Counted from the stretch's first letter, positions 9,661-21,304 are shown. The stretch is 64,000 bases of DNA from Paracoccaceae bacterium (GCA_020446815.1 JAGRDY010000026.1:310001-374000), one strand, 5' to 3'. Numbers and translations are program-made. Notes: generated by a model from the letters alone, not told the origin.

Positions 9661-11028
9661 TCACGCGGCAGCCACCGCCCGCGCGCCCCAGCCGCGCCAG
9701 AACCGCCCCAGCAGCAGCGCCGCGGCCACCGCCAGCCCCACCGTCAGCCCCAGCCACAACCCCGCCCCGCCCAGTTCCAGCGGGAAGGCCAGCACATAGC
9801 TCACCGGAATGCCAATCAGCCAGTAGCTGAAGGTGGCGATCCACATCGGCACGCGCGTATCCTGCACGCCGCGCAGCATTCCCAGCGCCATCACCTGCGC
9901 CGCATCGAACAGTTGAAACAGCGCCGCCATGCCCAAAAGCAGCGTGCCAAAGGCCACGATGGCGGCGGTGCTTTCCTGCGTCCGGTCAAGGAACAGCCCG
10001 ATGATCGGGGCGGGCACCAGCAAGAACACCGCCACCGCCACCGCCACGAAACCCATCGACAGGCCCATGCCGATGATCGACGCCGCCCGCAGCGCCGCCG
10101 CGTCACCGGTGCCATGCGCGCGCCCCACCCGCACCGTCACCGCATTCGACAACCCCAGATGCACCATGAAGGCCACCGCGGTGATCTCCATGGCGATCCC
10201 GTGGGCCGCCAGCTCCACCGTTCCCACCCAGCCCATCATCAGCGCGGCGGCCACGAAAAGCCCGCTTTCCGCAAGCCCGGTCAGCCCGATCGGCCAGCCC
10301 AGCCGGAACACCTGGCCAAAGGCCTCCCAATCGGGCCGCCAGAACCGCTGGAACAGATGAAACCGCCGCAATCCCGGCACCCATGCCGCATAGACGATCA
10401 GAACCGCCACGCTCAGCACCTGCGTCGCCGTCGTCGCGACCGCCGCGCCCCGCACACCCATTTCCGGCGCCCCCCAATGGCCAAAGATCAATGTCCAGTT
10501 GACCAGCCCGTTCAGCAGCGCCCCCGCCAGCGTCGCCCAAAGAACGACCGGGGCGCGTTCCAGCGCCGAAAGATAGCTTTTCAGCGACATCACCAGAAGC
10601 GCCGGCACCATCCCGAATCCGGCGATGCGCAGATAGCCCTGCGCCAGCTCGGCCAGATGCGGCTTCTGGCCCAGCATCACCAGAATCGGCCCCGACAGCC
10701 AGAAGACCGGCACCACCGCCGCGCCGAAAAGAATCGACAGCCACATCGCCATGCGGGTATCGCGGCGCACCTGCACCTCGTCGCCCCGCCCCAGCGCGGC
10801 GGCCACCATCCCCATCACGCCGATGGCGAACCCCGACCCCAGAATGAACAGCACAAAGAAGGTCGAGGCGCCCAGCACCACCGCGGCCAGATCGTCAACC
10901 CCGTACCAGCCCAGCATCACGGTATCGGTGACATGCAGGATCATCTGCGCCAGATGGCTGCCGATCAGCGGCAGCGCCAGGCCCAGAAGGCTGCGCGCAC
11001 CGGCGACATATGCGTTTCGTGCCTGCAT
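9661..11028 (-). CDS. MATE-family multidrug efflux transporter
   Basis: A 455-residue integral membrane protein with about 12 transmembrane helices, arranged as two homologous halves of the MATE fold. It resembles the NorM/DinF bacterial branch, which exports cationic or other toxic compounds in exchange for Na+ or H+. The first helix region reads LGLALPLIGSHLAQMILHVTDTVMLGWYG, the usual start of this family. I prefer the ATG at 11028 (AAGG about 8 nt upstream) over a TTG ten codons earlier. Substrate is unknown. Confidence 0.85.
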   Translation of the reverse strand: MQARNAYVAGARSLLGLALPLIGSHLAQMILHVTDTVMLGWYGVDDLAAVVLGASTFFVLFILGSGFAIGVMGMVAAALGRGDEVQVRRDTRMAMWLSILFGAAVVPVFWLSGPILVMLGQKPHLAELAQGYLRIAGFGMVPALLVMSLKSYLSALERAPVVLWATLAGALLNGLVNWTLIFGHWGAPEMGVRGAAVATTATQVLSVAVLIVYAAWVPGLRRFHLFQRFWRPDWEAFGQVFRLGWPIGLTGLAESGLFVAAALMMGWVGTVELAAHGIAMEITAVAFMVHLGLSNAVTVRVGRAHGTGDAAALRAASIIGMGLSMGFVAVAVAVFLLVPAPIIGLFLDRTQESTAAIVAFGTLLLGMAALFQLFDAAQVMALGMLRGVQDTRVPMWIATFSYWLIGIPVSYVLAFPLELGGAGLWLGLTVGLAVAAALLLGRFWRGWGARAVAAA

Positions 11029-11091
11029 CCGCGAAGCCTTACAGCCGCGCCCCGGCAAGGTCCAGATGCCGCGCCCGCCAACCTGAGCGCA

Positions 11092-11157
11092 CCGCCGTCC
11101 CCGAACCGCCGCCGTCTCCGAACCGCCGCCGTCCCCGAACCGCCCCCGAACCGCCCG
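11092..11157. repeat. Degenerate CCG-rich tandem repeat, about 14-17 bp units
   Basis: Four to five consecutive units of the form ACCGCCGCCGTCCCCGA vary in length between 11 and 17 bases. The array is extragenic and GC-rich. No function is evident. Confidence 0.7.
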
Positions 11158-11249
11158 CGGCTCTCACCTTTGCAAAAATACTCCCGCCGGAGGCAACCGC
11201 CAGCCGAAGCGCCCCGATCCCCCACCAAAACAGCCACCGAAATACCCGT

Positions 11250-11305
11250 CCAGCATCATCGGTCCAGCATCATCGGTCCAGCACCACCGGCCCAGCACCA
11301 CCGGC
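11250..11305. repeat. 14-bp tandem repeat, four copies
   Basis: Two identical copies of CCAGCATCATCGGT (11250-11277) are followed by two identical copies of CCAGCACCACCGGC (11278-11305). The paired change between halves suggests duplication of each variant after divergence. Extragenic. Confidence 0.85.
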
Positions 11306-11718
11306 CCGGCCCGCCGGGCACGCGCGCAGCTTACACAAATGTAATCTCCGTGTCAGACCCCCGTAGATCGGCGCCGTCAAACACCCTGTCAAAAGCCGCG
11401 CCGCAGGGCCGGAGCGCAATCACCGCTCCAGCCCCGCCGGCGCGGCTCGGCCCGGTCCGTCACGGCCGGCGCCCGCAACACCGTCGTTGCCTGCCGCCAC
11501 TCATGAAGGGGGCAACCAGATGGCCGCGCCCGCCCCGATCCGGCGGGTGCGGTCATCCTGAGTGACGCCGCCGCGCCCCGCGTTCCGGCGCCGGCGCGGG
11601 ATTGCCTGGCCCGCGCCCGCCGCCCCGCTTCCCCCACCCCGCTTGCCCCACCCCGCTTGCCCCGCCCCGCCGCACATGGTCTAATCCGGCCCAATCAAAC
11701 CAGCCGAGCAGCAACGCC

Positions 11719-13704
<1,986 letters not shown>

Positions 13705-13927
13705 ACCGGGTTGGCGTGTGAAACAGCGGCCGCGGATCTTTTGACCGGCAGGCGACTGCGCCCGGAAGCGCCCGCCGGGCAAAGCGTCCCCGCGCGCAAA
13801 CAAGGGCGCAGCCCGCGGCGCGATCGCCCGCGCGCGGGCCGGCCGTGACAGGGGCGGAGCTGACGGTCGCGGGCGGGTTTCACGATCCGGTGATCAAACC
13901 GGAACCGGTCAGCCGGAACGGCCGTAG

Positions 13928-13973
13928 GGTGGGTTTCCAACCCACCACCCCGAGGGTGGGTTTCCAACCCACC
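13928..13973. repeat. Two identical hairpins GGTGGGTT/AACCCACC
   Basis: GGTGGGTTTCCAACCCACC occurs at 13928-13946 and again at 13955-13973, a period of 27 bases. Each copy has 8-base perfect arms and a 3-base loop. Such elements are widespread between Rhodobacterales genes; here they lie downstream of parE and might help end transcription or stabilise the 3' end, though no U-run follows. Confidence 0.85.
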
Positions 13974-14101
13974 ATCCCCGCCAACCATCTGACCCGACAC
14001 AAGGCCAGCACCCGACCGCGGGTGGGTGCTGCTGGCACCCGCCCGTCCGGGCGGTCGGGCGCCGCCCGGCGCAAATCCCTGACGCGCCCTTACCCCTGCG
14101 T

Positions 14102-14171
14102 GACGCCCTGTCGGGACGCCCTGTCGGGACGGATGCGGGACGGATGCGGGACGCTTGCGCGACGGATGCGG
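14102..14171. repeat. Tandem repeats of 13 and 11 bp
   Basis: GACGCCCTGTCGG is present twice (14102-14127), followed by four 11-base units of which three are GACGGATGCGG (14128-14138, 14139-14149, 14161-14171) and one is the variant GACGCTTGCGC. All share the GAC start, so they may derive from one unit. Extragenic. Confidence 0.85.
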
Positions 14172-14359
14172 GATACGGTTTCCCGGCCTTGAAAGACTCG
14201 CGGCAGAGGCATAGATTCCACTGCGCAGGCACGGCCTCTGCGCCCCTGCTGCCCACCGGGAACATCGCCCTGACGTCTTGCGTCAGGCTCCCCTGCCCCG
14301 TCCCGAGCAACGATCCGTCCGGCAACCGCCGGGTGGTAGCCATGTGAAAGGGAATGATC

Positions 14360-14491
14360 ATGACCAAGGACAAGAATCGCGGCAACAAGGAAGCCAAGAA
14401 GCCCAAGAAGGAAAAGCCGAAGGTGCTCGCCACCGCCCATGCCGGGGCCGGCAAACCCGCCGCCACGATTGCCGGAAAATCCGTCAAATAG
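14360..14491 (+). CDS. Small Lys-rich conserved protein (43 aa)
   Basis: A 43-residue, strongly basic protein starting MTKDKNRGNKEAKKPKKEK and ending in TIAGKSVK. I recognise very similar short proteins, annotated only as hypothetical, across alphaproteobacteria; the order K-rich head, then VLATAH-type linker, then KPAATIAGK tail is their pattern. It has a GGGA ribosome binding site about 8 nt before the ATG. The composition suggests a disordered, nucleic-acid-binding peptide, which is inference. A strong GC hairpin follows the stop. Confidence 0.65.
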   Translation: MTKDKNRGNKEAKKPKKEKPKVLATAHAGAGKPAATIAGKSVK

Positions 14492-14505
14492 ACCCCCGCC
14501 CGGTT

Positions 14506-14525
14506 GGCCCGGCCCCGGCCGGGCC
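14506..14525. terminator. GC-rich hairpin between convergent genes
   Basis: GGCCCGGCC (14506-14514) pairs with GGCCGGGCC (14517-14525). The hairpin stands 15 bases after the small Lys-rich gene and 35 bases from the end of the convergent cytochrome gene. It lacks a clear U-run on either strand, so intrinsic termination is only possible. Confidence 0.45.
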
Positions 14526-14559
14526 GGGTCAGCCGGCGCGCGCCCCGATCCGGGCGCCG

Positions 14560-14958
14560 CTACTTCTGCAGCCTTTCCAGATACCTGGCCAGAACCACCA
14601 GGTTGACAGGCGTCGGCGTCATCACGCCATCGCCGGTATCGACCATCACCAGGGGGCCGCTCTGCAAGGCGACGCCAAGCTCGGGCATGACCGAGGAACG
14701 ATCCCCCCGGCGGGTATAGCCGTCGATCACCGACATCACATGGGCGGTCGGAAACACCCCGCCATGGCGCGCCGAAATCTGCGTCAGATCGGCAGGCGCC
14801 CTGGCCAGCCCGCCGGCGGCGGGCCCGTCGCCCTTGCCGCCGCTGCCATGGCACCCGGCGCAGTATTGCCCGTAAAGCGCACGGCCCGAAACCTGGGCTT
14901 CGGGGGTGCAGCCCACGGCCAGCATTATCGCCGCAAGGGCCGGCAGGCCTTTGAACAT
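14560..14958 (-). CDS. Lipoprotein c-type cytochrome, class I
   Basis: A 132-residue monohaem cytochrome c. The signal peptide ends in a lipobox (LAVGC, Cys17), so it should be lipid-anchored facing the periplasm. The haem site is Cys33-A-G-Cys36-His37; an axial Met is likely in the SSVMPELG segment. It would carry electrons between periplasmic partners, which are not identifiable here. The ATG at 14958 follows GAGGAGA by about 7 nt. An FNR-like box lies 59-72 bases upstream, suggesting higher expression at low oxygen. Confidence 0.8.
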   Translation of the reverse strand: MFKGLPALAAIMLAVGCTPEAQVSGRALYGQYCAGCHGSGGKGDGPAAGGLARAPADLTQISARHGGVFPTAHVMSVIDGYTRRGDRSSVMPELGVALQSGPLVMVDTGDGVMTPTPVNLVVLARYLERLQK

Positions 14959-15016
14959 CGCAAGTCTCCTCACCCTGATTGCACGCCCACAATCGCCCAA
15001 TCGCAGCGATTCGGCC

Positions 15017-15030
15017 TTGATCTGGGTCAG
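15017..15030. promoter_or_regulatory. Candidate FNR/FnrL box upstream of cytochrome c gene
   Basis: TTGATCTGGGTCAG matches the two half-sites of FNR-type regulators (TTGAT-N4-rTCAA) at 8 of 10 positions. It lies 59-72 bases before the cytochrome start and overlaps the last codons of the upstream dehydrogenase gene. The near-identical box at 4079-4092 supports it being a real motif. Confidence 0.5.
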
Positions 15031-16007
15031 CTAGCGGCCAGGCGGCAGGTCAATTGCCAGAGCGCCTCGGGCACTTCCGCGCTGTCTGCCCCGCGCTTGC
15101 CCGCGCCGGGCAGGCGCGCCCCTTCATCCTCGGCGACTGCGCCGGCCAGACGCGCGAACCGGGCGGCGAAATCGGGCGACATCGCAGGATCGATCAGCAC
15201 ATAGAACTGGCCCAGATCATGCGGCGCCCCTTCGGGTGCCTTCAAGGGCTCCACATCGAGCGAATTGCGCCCGCCCGTCATGCCCGCGGCCAGCAATTCG
15301 GCCATCAGCCCGAAGCCCCAGCCCTTGTGTCCGCCCGCCGACACCAGCGCCCCGGCCAGCGCGGCTTCGGCATCGGTGGTGGGGTTGCCATCCTTGTCGA
15401 CCGCCCAGCCCGGCGGGATCGCGCAGCCTTCCGCCCTGGCCATGGTGATCTTGCCCAGAGCGACGGCCGAGGTGGAAAAATCGAATTGCATCGCCACTTC
15501 GCCCGGCGTTCCCGGCACCGAAAAGGCAATCGGGTTGGTGCCGATCAGACGCCGTTTGCCGCCGGGGGCCGCGACAATCGGCGTGGCATTGGTGAAACCG
15601 ATCCCGATCAGCCCCGCCCGCGCGATCTGTTCGGTGAAATAGCCCAGCGAGGTGCAGGTATGGGCGTGCCCGACCGCCAATGACGCCGTACCGCAGTCGC
15701 GTGCCGCGGCAAGTGCCGCGGGCAAGGCGCGGGCAAAGGCCGCCTGGGCAAAGCCGAACCGGGCATCGACAAGCACCGCAGCGGGGCGCGGGCGGGTGAC
15801 GACGGGCTCGACCGCGCCCTTCACCCGGCCGCTGGCCAGTTGCAGGCAATAGCTTTCCAGATAGTAAAGACCGCAGATCACATTGCCCGTCGCCTCGGCG
15901 CGGGCTATGGCGCGGGCCACTTCGGCGGCAATCCACGCCTCGGCTCCGTGGCGCATCAAGGCGGTGCGCGATGTCGCTTCAATCTCGGCAATGGTGATCC
16001 GTGGCAT
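15027..16007 (-). CDS. Ldh-family (malate/L-lactate dehydrogenase type 2) oxidoreductase
   Basis: A 326-residue NAD(P)-dependent oxidoreductase of the malate/L-lactate dehydrogenase superfamily that also contains ureidoglycolate dehydrogenase and delta1-piperideine-2-carboxylate reductase. Family landmarks are VGHAHTCTSLGYF, GIGFTNATPIVAAPGG, GTNPIAFSVPG, and GHKGWGFGLMAELLA. Substrate cannot be assigned. The start at 16007 gives MPRITIAEIEATS with AAAGG upstream; the frame is open further but overlaps lolD. It lies 37 bases downstream of lolD on the same strand. Confidence 0.8.
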   Translation of the reverse strand: MPRITIAEIEATSRTALMRHGAEAWIAAEVARAIARAEATGNVICGLYYLESYCLQLASGRVKGAVEPVVTRPRPAAVLVDARFGFAQAAFARALPAALAAARDCGTASLAVGHAHTCTSLGYFTEQIARAGLIGIGFTNATPIVAAPGGKRRLIGTNPIAFSVPGTPGEVAMQFDFSTSAVALGKITMARAEGCAIPPGWAVDKDGNPTTDAEAALAGALVSAGGHKGWGFGLMAELLAAGMTGGRNSLDVEPLKAPEGAPHDLGQFYVLIDPAMSPDFAARFARLAGAVAEDEGARLPGAGKRGADSAEVPEALWQLTCRLAAS

Positions 16008-16044
16008 CGCGGGCCTTTCGCTGGGTCTGGGTCCGGGTCTGGCG

Positions 16045-16722
16045 CTATGCCAGATGACCGGTATCGAGGTGCAGCACCCGGTCCATACGGGCGGCAAGTT
16101 CCAGATTATGGGTGGCGACAAGGGCTGACAAGCCGGTTGACCTGACCAGCGACAACAGCGTCTCGAACACCTGATTGGCGGTGGCGGGGTCGAGGTTGCC
16201 GGTCGGTTCATCGGCCAGCAGCAGGCTTGGCCCGTTGGCCAGCGCCCGGCAAAAGGCCACCCTTTGCTGTTCGCCGCCCGAAAGTTCGGCCGGGCGGTGC
16301 CCGGCACGGGCGCCCACCCCGACCTGCGCCAGAAGCGCGCGCGCGCGCGCTTCAGCGCTTGCCCGCGCCACGCCATTGGCCAGTTGCGGCAGCACGATGT
16401 TCTCGGCGGCGGTGAATTCGGGCAAAAGGTGATGAAACTGATAGACGAAGCCCAGTTCGCCGCGCCGCACCTCGGTGCGCGCCCGTTCCGACAGGCCGGC
16501 CATCTGCCGCCCGCCGATCGCCACAGACCCGGAATCGGGCGTATCGAGCAGACCGGCGATATGAAGCAGCGTCGACTTGCCTGCCCCCGACGGGGCGACC
16601 AGAGCCACGGTCTCGCCCCTTGCCACCGTCAGATCAAGCCCGTGAAGCACTGAAATTTCGCCCGGTGTGCCGCGCAGATAGGCCTTTTCGATGCCTTTGA
16701 GTTCCAGCACCGGATCATTCAT
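16045..16722 (-). CDS. lolD: Lipoprotein-releasing ABC transporter ATPase LolD
   Basis: A 225-residue ATPase of the LolCDE complex that detaches lipoproteins from the inner membrane for transfer to LolA. Walker [10 protein letters not shown] is at residues 43-51, the signature is LSGGEQQR, and Walker B with the D-loop reads [12 protein letters not shown]. The Q-loop sequence [14 protein letters not shown] is typical of the LolD/MacB group. Its start overlaps the end of the permease gene by 8 bases, so both are translated together. Confidence 0.9.
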   Translation of the reverse strand: MNDPVLELKGIEKAYLRGTPGEISVLHGLDLTVARGETVALVAPSGAGKSTLLHIAGLLDTPDSGSVAIGGRQMAGLSERARTEVRRGELGFVYQFHHLLPEFTAAENIVLPQLANGVARASAEARARALLAQVGVGARAGHRPAELSGGEQQRVAFCRALANGPSLLLADEPTGNLDPATANQVFETLLSLVRSTGLSALVATHNLELAARMDRVLHLDTGHLA

Positions 16723-18001
16723 AGCGCAGCGCCTCGACAGGGTTCATCCGCGCCGCGCGCCGGGCGGGAAAGATCGTGACGATGAAGGACAAGAACAGCG
16801 ACAACCCGACCGCGCGCCCGACATCCCAAGCCCGCAATTCGGCGGGAAGACGGTAAATGCCGCGAATCGACGGATCCCAAGCGCCGCCGCCCGACAGGTA
16901 ATTGACCAGCGACATGATGCTGTCGATGTTCCACGCGATCAGGCAGCCCAGGATCACCCCGGCGATGGTGCCCAGAATTCCGGTAAAGGCCCCGCACAGG
17001 AAGAACACCCGCAGGATCGAGCCTTCGGTCAGCCCGATGGTGCGCAGGATGCCGATGTCGCTGCCCTTGTTCTTGACCAGCATCACCAGCCCCGAGGTGA
17101 TGTTCATCGCCGCGATCAGCACCAGCACCGAAAGGATCACGAACATCACGTCATCCTCGATGGCCAGCGCCGACAGAAACGCGCCCGAGGCGTCGCGCCA
17201 GGTCCACAGAAGCGTGCCGGGACCACCGGCCTGCAACAGGGCATCGGCATAACGGTCAACCGCCTCGGGGTCGGCGACAAAGACCTCGATCTCGTCGGCG
17301 CCGCCTTCGCGGTTGAAATAGCTCTGCGCCTCGGCGAAGGGCATGTAGATGCGGGTGCGGTCTATGTCGTACCGCCCGGCGGTAAAGATATAGACGACCT
17401 CATAGGCATTGACGCGGGGGCTGGTGCCGAAGGCGGTCTTGACCCCGTTGGGCGAGATGAGCTTGACCCTGTCGCCGATGCGCACCCCAAGGTCGCGGGC
17501 AATACCCGATCCGATGGCGATACCCGCGTCGAAACGGTCGATATCGCCCAGGGCCTGATCCGATCCGGCCACCCGTGGAATGGATTTCAGATCGGCAAGC
17601 GTGATCCCGTAGACCTCGGCCACGTTCGACCGTTCGCCCAGCGTCACCATGGCCTGCCCGCGAATGATCGGCGCGGCGCGGGTGACACCGGCAATGGCGC
17701 GAATACGTTCGGCCAGGGCGGCATAATCGGTGATCGCCCGCGTCGCCACGCCCTGATCGTTCACATAGGTCGCGCGCGACACCGAAACATGGGCATTGGT
17801 GCCCAGGATGGTATCGACAAACTCGGTACGAAACCCGGCCCGCACCGCCAGGGTCGCAATCAGCGCCATGACACCCAGCGCGATGCCCACCAGCGAAATC
17901 CAGGTCATCACGCTGACACCGCCCTCGGCCCGCCGGGCGCGCAGATAGCGCCAGGCGATGAGAAACTCGAAACCGGAAAAAGGGGCGGTGCGTGTGGCCA
18001 T
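16715..18001 (-). CDS. lolC: Lipoprotein-releasing ABC permease LolC/LolE
   Basis: A 428-residue inner-membrane protein with one N-terminal membrane helix (about residues 30-52), a large periplasmic domain, and three C-terminal helices (about 285-425), the MacB/LolE layout. The start [20 protein letters not shown] is characteristic. Alphaproteobacteria usually carry one permease that combines LolC and LolE roles and acts as a homodimer; only one is present here. It leads a lolC-lolD operon, with divergent transcription of the gene at 18259. Confidence 0.87.
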   Translation of the reverse strand: MATRTAPFSGFEFLIAWRYLRARRAEGGVSVMTWISLVGIALGVMALIATLAVRAGFRTEFVDTILGTNAHVSVSRATYVNDQGVATRAITDYAALAERIRAIAGVTRAAPIIRGQAMVTLGERSNVAEVYGITLADLKSIPRVAGSDQALGDIDRFDAGIAIGSGIARDLGVRIGDRVKLISPNGVKTAFGTSPRVNAYEVVYIFTAGRYDIDRTRIYMPFAEAQSYFNREGGADEIEVFVADPEAVDRYADALLQAGGPGTLLWTWRDASGAFLSALAIEDDVMFVILSVLVLIAAMNITSGLVMLVKNKGSDIGILRTIGLTEGSILRVFFLCGAFTGILGTIAGVILGCLIAWNIDSIMSLVNYLSGGGAWDPSIRGIYRLPAELRAWDVGRAVGLSLFLSFIVTIFPARRAARMNPVEALRYE

Positions 18002-18258
18002 CGGGGCTCCGGTCAGGGATCGGAAGTGGCGCGCAAAGTGGCGGTACGGGGCCCAAAGGTCAAGCGCGAGAAAGACCGCCCGGAGCAGCCCCGGCGCATG
18101 AGGTCACGGTACGGGCCACAGTGCGGACCCCCACCCGGCCCAGGGATGCGTCGGCAAGCGCCGGGCCGGTGATGCGCGGAAATTCTTGTTGACCCGGCCG
18201 CCATGTCAACGTTTCGTGCCGCCTAGCGAACTTTGCCTCAGCTTGCCGGAGCCCGGCC

Positions 18259-19917
18259 GTGAAAATTCTGATCCTCGGAGGATATGGCACCTTTGGCGGC
18301 CGGTTGGTGCATCTGCTCAGCGACCTGCTGGGCGTCGACATACTGGTGGCCGGCCGCGATGCCGTCGCGGCACGGGAGTTTTGCCAACGCTGGACCGGTA
18401 TCGCCAGCGTCAGGCCTCTTTTGCTGGACCGCGCCAATATCGCCGCCGCGCTGGCGGGTGAAAGGCCGGACATCATCGTCGATGCCTCGGGGCCGTTTCA
18501 GGCCTATCGCGGCGACCCCTACCACGTCGTGCGCGCCGCCATCGCGGCCGGGGTGAATTACCTCGACTTCGCCGACGGCGCGGATTTTGTGGATGGTATC
18601 GGGCAGTTTGATGATGCCGCCAGGGAACGTGGCGTGTTCGTCCTTTCCGGGGTCAGCAGCTTTCCGGTGCTGACGTCGGCGGTCTTGCGCGACCTTCCCA
18701 AAACCATGACGATCCGCCGGGTGAGCGCCGGTATCGCGCCCTCGCCCCACGCGGGGGTCGGCATGAATGTGTTGCGCGCGGTGCTGAGCTATGCCGGCAG
18801 CCCGGTGCGGCTGCGCCGCAACGGCAAGGATGCGGCCGGCATCGGGCTGGGCGAAAGCCGGCGCTATACGATCGCGCCGCCGGGCGAGCTGCCGCTTGCC
18901 AATACCCGGTTTTCGCTGGTGGATGTGCCCGACCTGCGGCTGATTCCGGGGGCGATGCCCGACATCGCCGATATCTGGATCGGCGCGGGGCCCGTGTCGG
19001 AAAGCCTGCACCGGCTGCTCAACCTTCTGGCCAGATTACGGTACTGGCTGCGCCTGCCCTCGCTCGTCCCGCTGGCCGCGCTCTGTCACCGCGCCTTGAA
19101 TGCACGGCGCACGGGGCCCCATCGCGGCGGGATGTTCGTTGCGGCCGAGGGCGAACGCGACGGCAAGACGCTGTGCCAGTCCTGGCATCTGGTGGCCGAA
19201 GGCGATGACGGCCCGCTGATCCCGGCGATGGCCATCGAAGCGATCATTCGCAAGGCGAAGATGGAAAACCGCCCCGTGGCAGGCGCCCGCCCGGCTGTCA
19301 AAGACCTCGGCCTTGCCGATTACCAGGTTCTGTTTCGCCGTCGCAGTATCACCCATGGCTGGCGCGAAGACAGTGCGGCGCGCGCGCTTTACCCGAAAAT
19401 GCTCGCCGATCGCTTCGTCCACCTTCCCGCGCAGATCCAGAAACTGCACAACCCCGGCGCCAGGAGGGTCTGGCGCGGCCGGGCCGATGTGACACGCGCG
19501 CCGGGCCGGCTGGCCCGCGTCATTGCCGCGCTGTTCGGCCTTCCCCGTGCGGGCCGGGACGTGCCCGTCGAGGTGACGCTGGCAACCGATGCCGAGGGCC
19601 GCGAAACCTGGACCCGGGATTTTGCCGGCCTCCGGATGCGGTCACGCCAACAGGCCGGGCGCGGCCGCGACGCGCATCTGATCGTTGAACGCTTTGGCCC
19701 GGTCGCCGTGTCACTGGCCGTGGTGATCCGTGGTGACGGCCTGGCATTCATCCCGCGCCGTTGCAGGCTGTTCGGCATTCCGCTGCCGCAACGGTTCGTG
19801 CCGACCGGCGAATGCCATGAATACGCCGAAGGCGGCCGATTTCATTTTCATGTCGAAATCGATCTTGCCTGGGTCGGGCGCGTCGTTGCTTACCATGGCT
19901 GGCTTGAACCGGCCTGA
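18259..19917 (+). CDS. Saccharopine-dehydrogenase-like NAD(P) protein fused to DUF4166
   Basis: A 552-residue two-part protein. Residues 1-350 form a Rossmann-type saccharopine reductase-like half: dinucleotide motif ILGGYGTFGGRL at the N-terminus, and ASGPFQAYRG and GVNYLDFADG further in. The C-terminal half (about 385-550) is a DUF4166 domain ending HFHVEIDLAWVGRVVAYHGWL. The reaction is unknown; proteins of this build may act on lipids or polyketide-like substrates, but that is guesswork. It is a single gene, convergent with proS. Confidence 0.7.
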   Translation: MKILILGGYGTFGGRLVHLLSDLLGVDILVAGRDAVAAREFCQRWTGIASVRPLLLDRANIAAALAGERPDIIVDASGPFQAYRGDPYHVVRAAIAAGVNYLDFADGADFVDGIGQFDDAARERGVFVLSGVSSFPVLTSAVLRDLPKTMTIRRVSAGIAPSPHAGVGMNVLRAVLSYAGSPVRLRRNGKDAAGIGLGESRRYTIAPPGELPLANTRFSLVDVPDLRLIPGAMPDIADIWIGAGPVSESLHRLLNLLARLRYWLRLPSLVPLAALCHRALNARRTGPHRGGMFVAAEGERDGKTLCQSWHLVAEGDDGPLIPAMAIEAIIRKAKMENRPVAGARPAVKDLGLADYQVLFRRRSITHGWREDSAARALYPKMLADRFVHLPAQIQKLHNPGARRVWRGRADVTRAPGRLARVIAALFGLPRAGRDVPVEVTLATDAEGRETWTRDFAGLRMRSRQQAGRGRDAHLIVERFGPVAVSLAVVIRGDGLAFIPRRCRLFGIPLPQRFVPTGECHEYAEGGRFHFHVEIDLAWVGRVVAYHGWLEPA

Positions 19918-19966
19918 CCCGGCGCGTCAAAGCCGGAAACGCCCGGAAACGCCAGAGGACGCAGGT

Positions 19967-21304
19967 TCAGATGTCTTTGTAAATCGCCGCGATCCGTTCG
20001 ATCGCGTCCGGCGCGGGCATTTCCTCGGTCAGACCGGTCCGGCGGCAGGTAAGTTCGACCTTGCCAGAGGCCAGCCCGCGCGGCCCGGCGGTGATCCGCC
20101 AGGGCAGGCCGATCAGGTCCATCGTAGCGAATTTCGCCCCCGCCCGTTCGTCGCGGTCATCATAAAGCGGATCAAGGCCCCTGGCCTTCAACGCAGTGTA
20201 GACCTCCATGCAGGCGGCGTCGGTGCCCGCATCGCCCTGTTTGAGATTGACGATGCCGCAATGAAAGGGCGTAACCCCTTCGGGCCAGATGATTCCCTTG
20301 TCGTCATGCGATGCCTCGATGATGGCGCCGAGCAGGCGCGACACCCCAATGCCGTGCGATCCCATATGCACCGGCACCCTGCCGCCGTCGGCGGTGACGA
20401 CCGTGGCCCCCATCGGCTCGGAATATTTGGTGCCGAAGTAAAAGATCTGCCCCACTTCGATGCCGCGCGCCATGCGCTGGCGGGCCGCGGGGATGGCGGC
20501 GAAGGCAGCCGGGTCGTGGGTTTCGTCGGTGCGCGCATAAAGGGCGGTGAATTCCTCCATCACCGCCTGGCACTGTGCATGGTCGTCATAGTCGATCGCG
20601 CGCGCCCCCAGCCTGATATCGGTGACCGCGCTGTCATAATACACCTCTGATTCGCCGGTATCGGCCAGCACCAGGAATTCATGCGTGTTGTCGCCGCCGA
20701 TCGGGCCGCTGTCGGCGCGCATGGGGAGCGCCTGAAGGCCCATGCGCTCATAGGTGCGCAGATAGCTGACCAGATGCCGGTTATAGGCATGCAGCGCATC
20801 CGCCTTGGTCAGATCGAAGTTGTAGCCGTCCTTCATCAGGAATTCGCGGCCGCGCATCACCCCGAAACGCGGGCGGATTTCGTCGCGGAACTTCCACTGG
20901 ACATGATAGAGCGTCAGCGGCAGATCCTTGTAGCTGGATATATGGGCGCGAAAAATGTCGGTGATCATCTCCTCATTGGTCGGCCCGTAGAGCATGTCGC
21001 GCTTGTGACGGTCGGTGATGCGCAGCATTTCTTCGCCGTAATCGTCATAGCGCCCGCTTTCGCGCCACAGGTCGGCCGGTTGCAGCGTCGGCATCAGCAT
21101 CGGGATGTGACCCGCGCGCTGCTGTTCTTCGTGGACGATCTGTTCGATGCGGCGCAAGACCTTGAACCCCAGCGGCAGCCAGGAATAGATCCCCGCCGCC
21201 TGTTGTCTGATCATGCCCGCCCGCAGCATGTAGCGATGGCTGACAATCTGCGCCTCGGCGGGGTTTTCTTTCAGGACGGGCAGGAAATAACGGGAAAGAC
21301 GCAT
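19967..21304 (-). CDS. proS: Prolyl-tRNA synthetase (short alphaproteobacterial form)
   Basis: A 445-residue class II synthetase that charges tRNA-Pro. Motif 1 and 2 regions are visible ([43 protein letters not shown]) and motif 3 appears in [13 protein letters not shown]. The anticodon-binding domain covers the last 100 residues. E. coli ProRS is about 570 residues because it has an editing insertion between motifs 2 and 3; that insertion is absent here, as is normal for alphaproteobacteria, so editing must come from a separate deacylase. Confidence 0.95.
   Translation of the reverse strand: MRLSRYFLPVLKENPAEAQIVSHRYMLRAGMIRQQAAGIYSWLPLGFKVLRRIEQIVHEEQQRAGHIPMLMPTLQPADLWRESGRYDDYGEEMLRITDRHKRDMLYGPTNEEMITDIFRAHISSYKDLPLTLYHVQWKFRDEIRPRFGVMRGREFLMKDGYNFDLTKADALHAYNRHLVSYLRTYERMGLQALPMRADSGPIGGDNTHEFLVLADTGESEVYYDSAVTDIRLGARAIDYDDHAQCQAVMEEFTALYARTDETHDPAAFAAIPAARQRMARGIEVGQIFYFGTKYSEPMGATVVTADGGRVPVHMGSHGIGVSRLLGAIIEASHDDKGIIWPEGVTPFHCGIVNLKQGDAGTDAACMEVYTALKARGLDPLYDDRDERAGAKFATMDLIGLPWRITAGPRGLASGKVELTCRRTGLTEEMPAPDAIERIAAIYKDI

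Larger units (their letters stand above)
11029..11718. other. Repeat-rich intergenic region between MATE gene and parE
   Basis: This 690-base gap lies between divergent genes. It contains two short tandem arrays (11092-11157 and 11250-11305) and an element GCAAAAATACTCCCGCCGGAGG at about 11166-11188, abbreviated here to its core CTCC/GGAG stem, of a kind seen between genes in Rhodobacterales. A less repetitive stretch, 11320-11400, is a likely promoter region. The long open frames crossing the gap have Pro/Arg-rich, low-complexity products and no support. Confidence 0.6.
13705..14359. other. Repeat-rich intergenic region downstream of parE
   Basis: The 655 bases hold a pair of identical hairpins (13928-13973), a related hairpin with arms GGGTGC/GCACCC at 14024-14040, and a tandem array at 14102-14171. 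The last 180 bases before 14360 should contain the promoter of the small Lys-rich protein. I found no supported gene. Confidence 0.6.

Noticed and set aside
11092-11305. Tandem arrays considered as a CRISPR
   Set aside because: Units are 11-17 bases and abut each other with no unique spacers; no cas genes are present.
16691-18172. 493-residue open frame antisense to the Lol permease
   Set aside because: Composition is His/Arg/Gln-rich and no ribosome binding site or family is seen, whereas the opposite strand has a clear permease.
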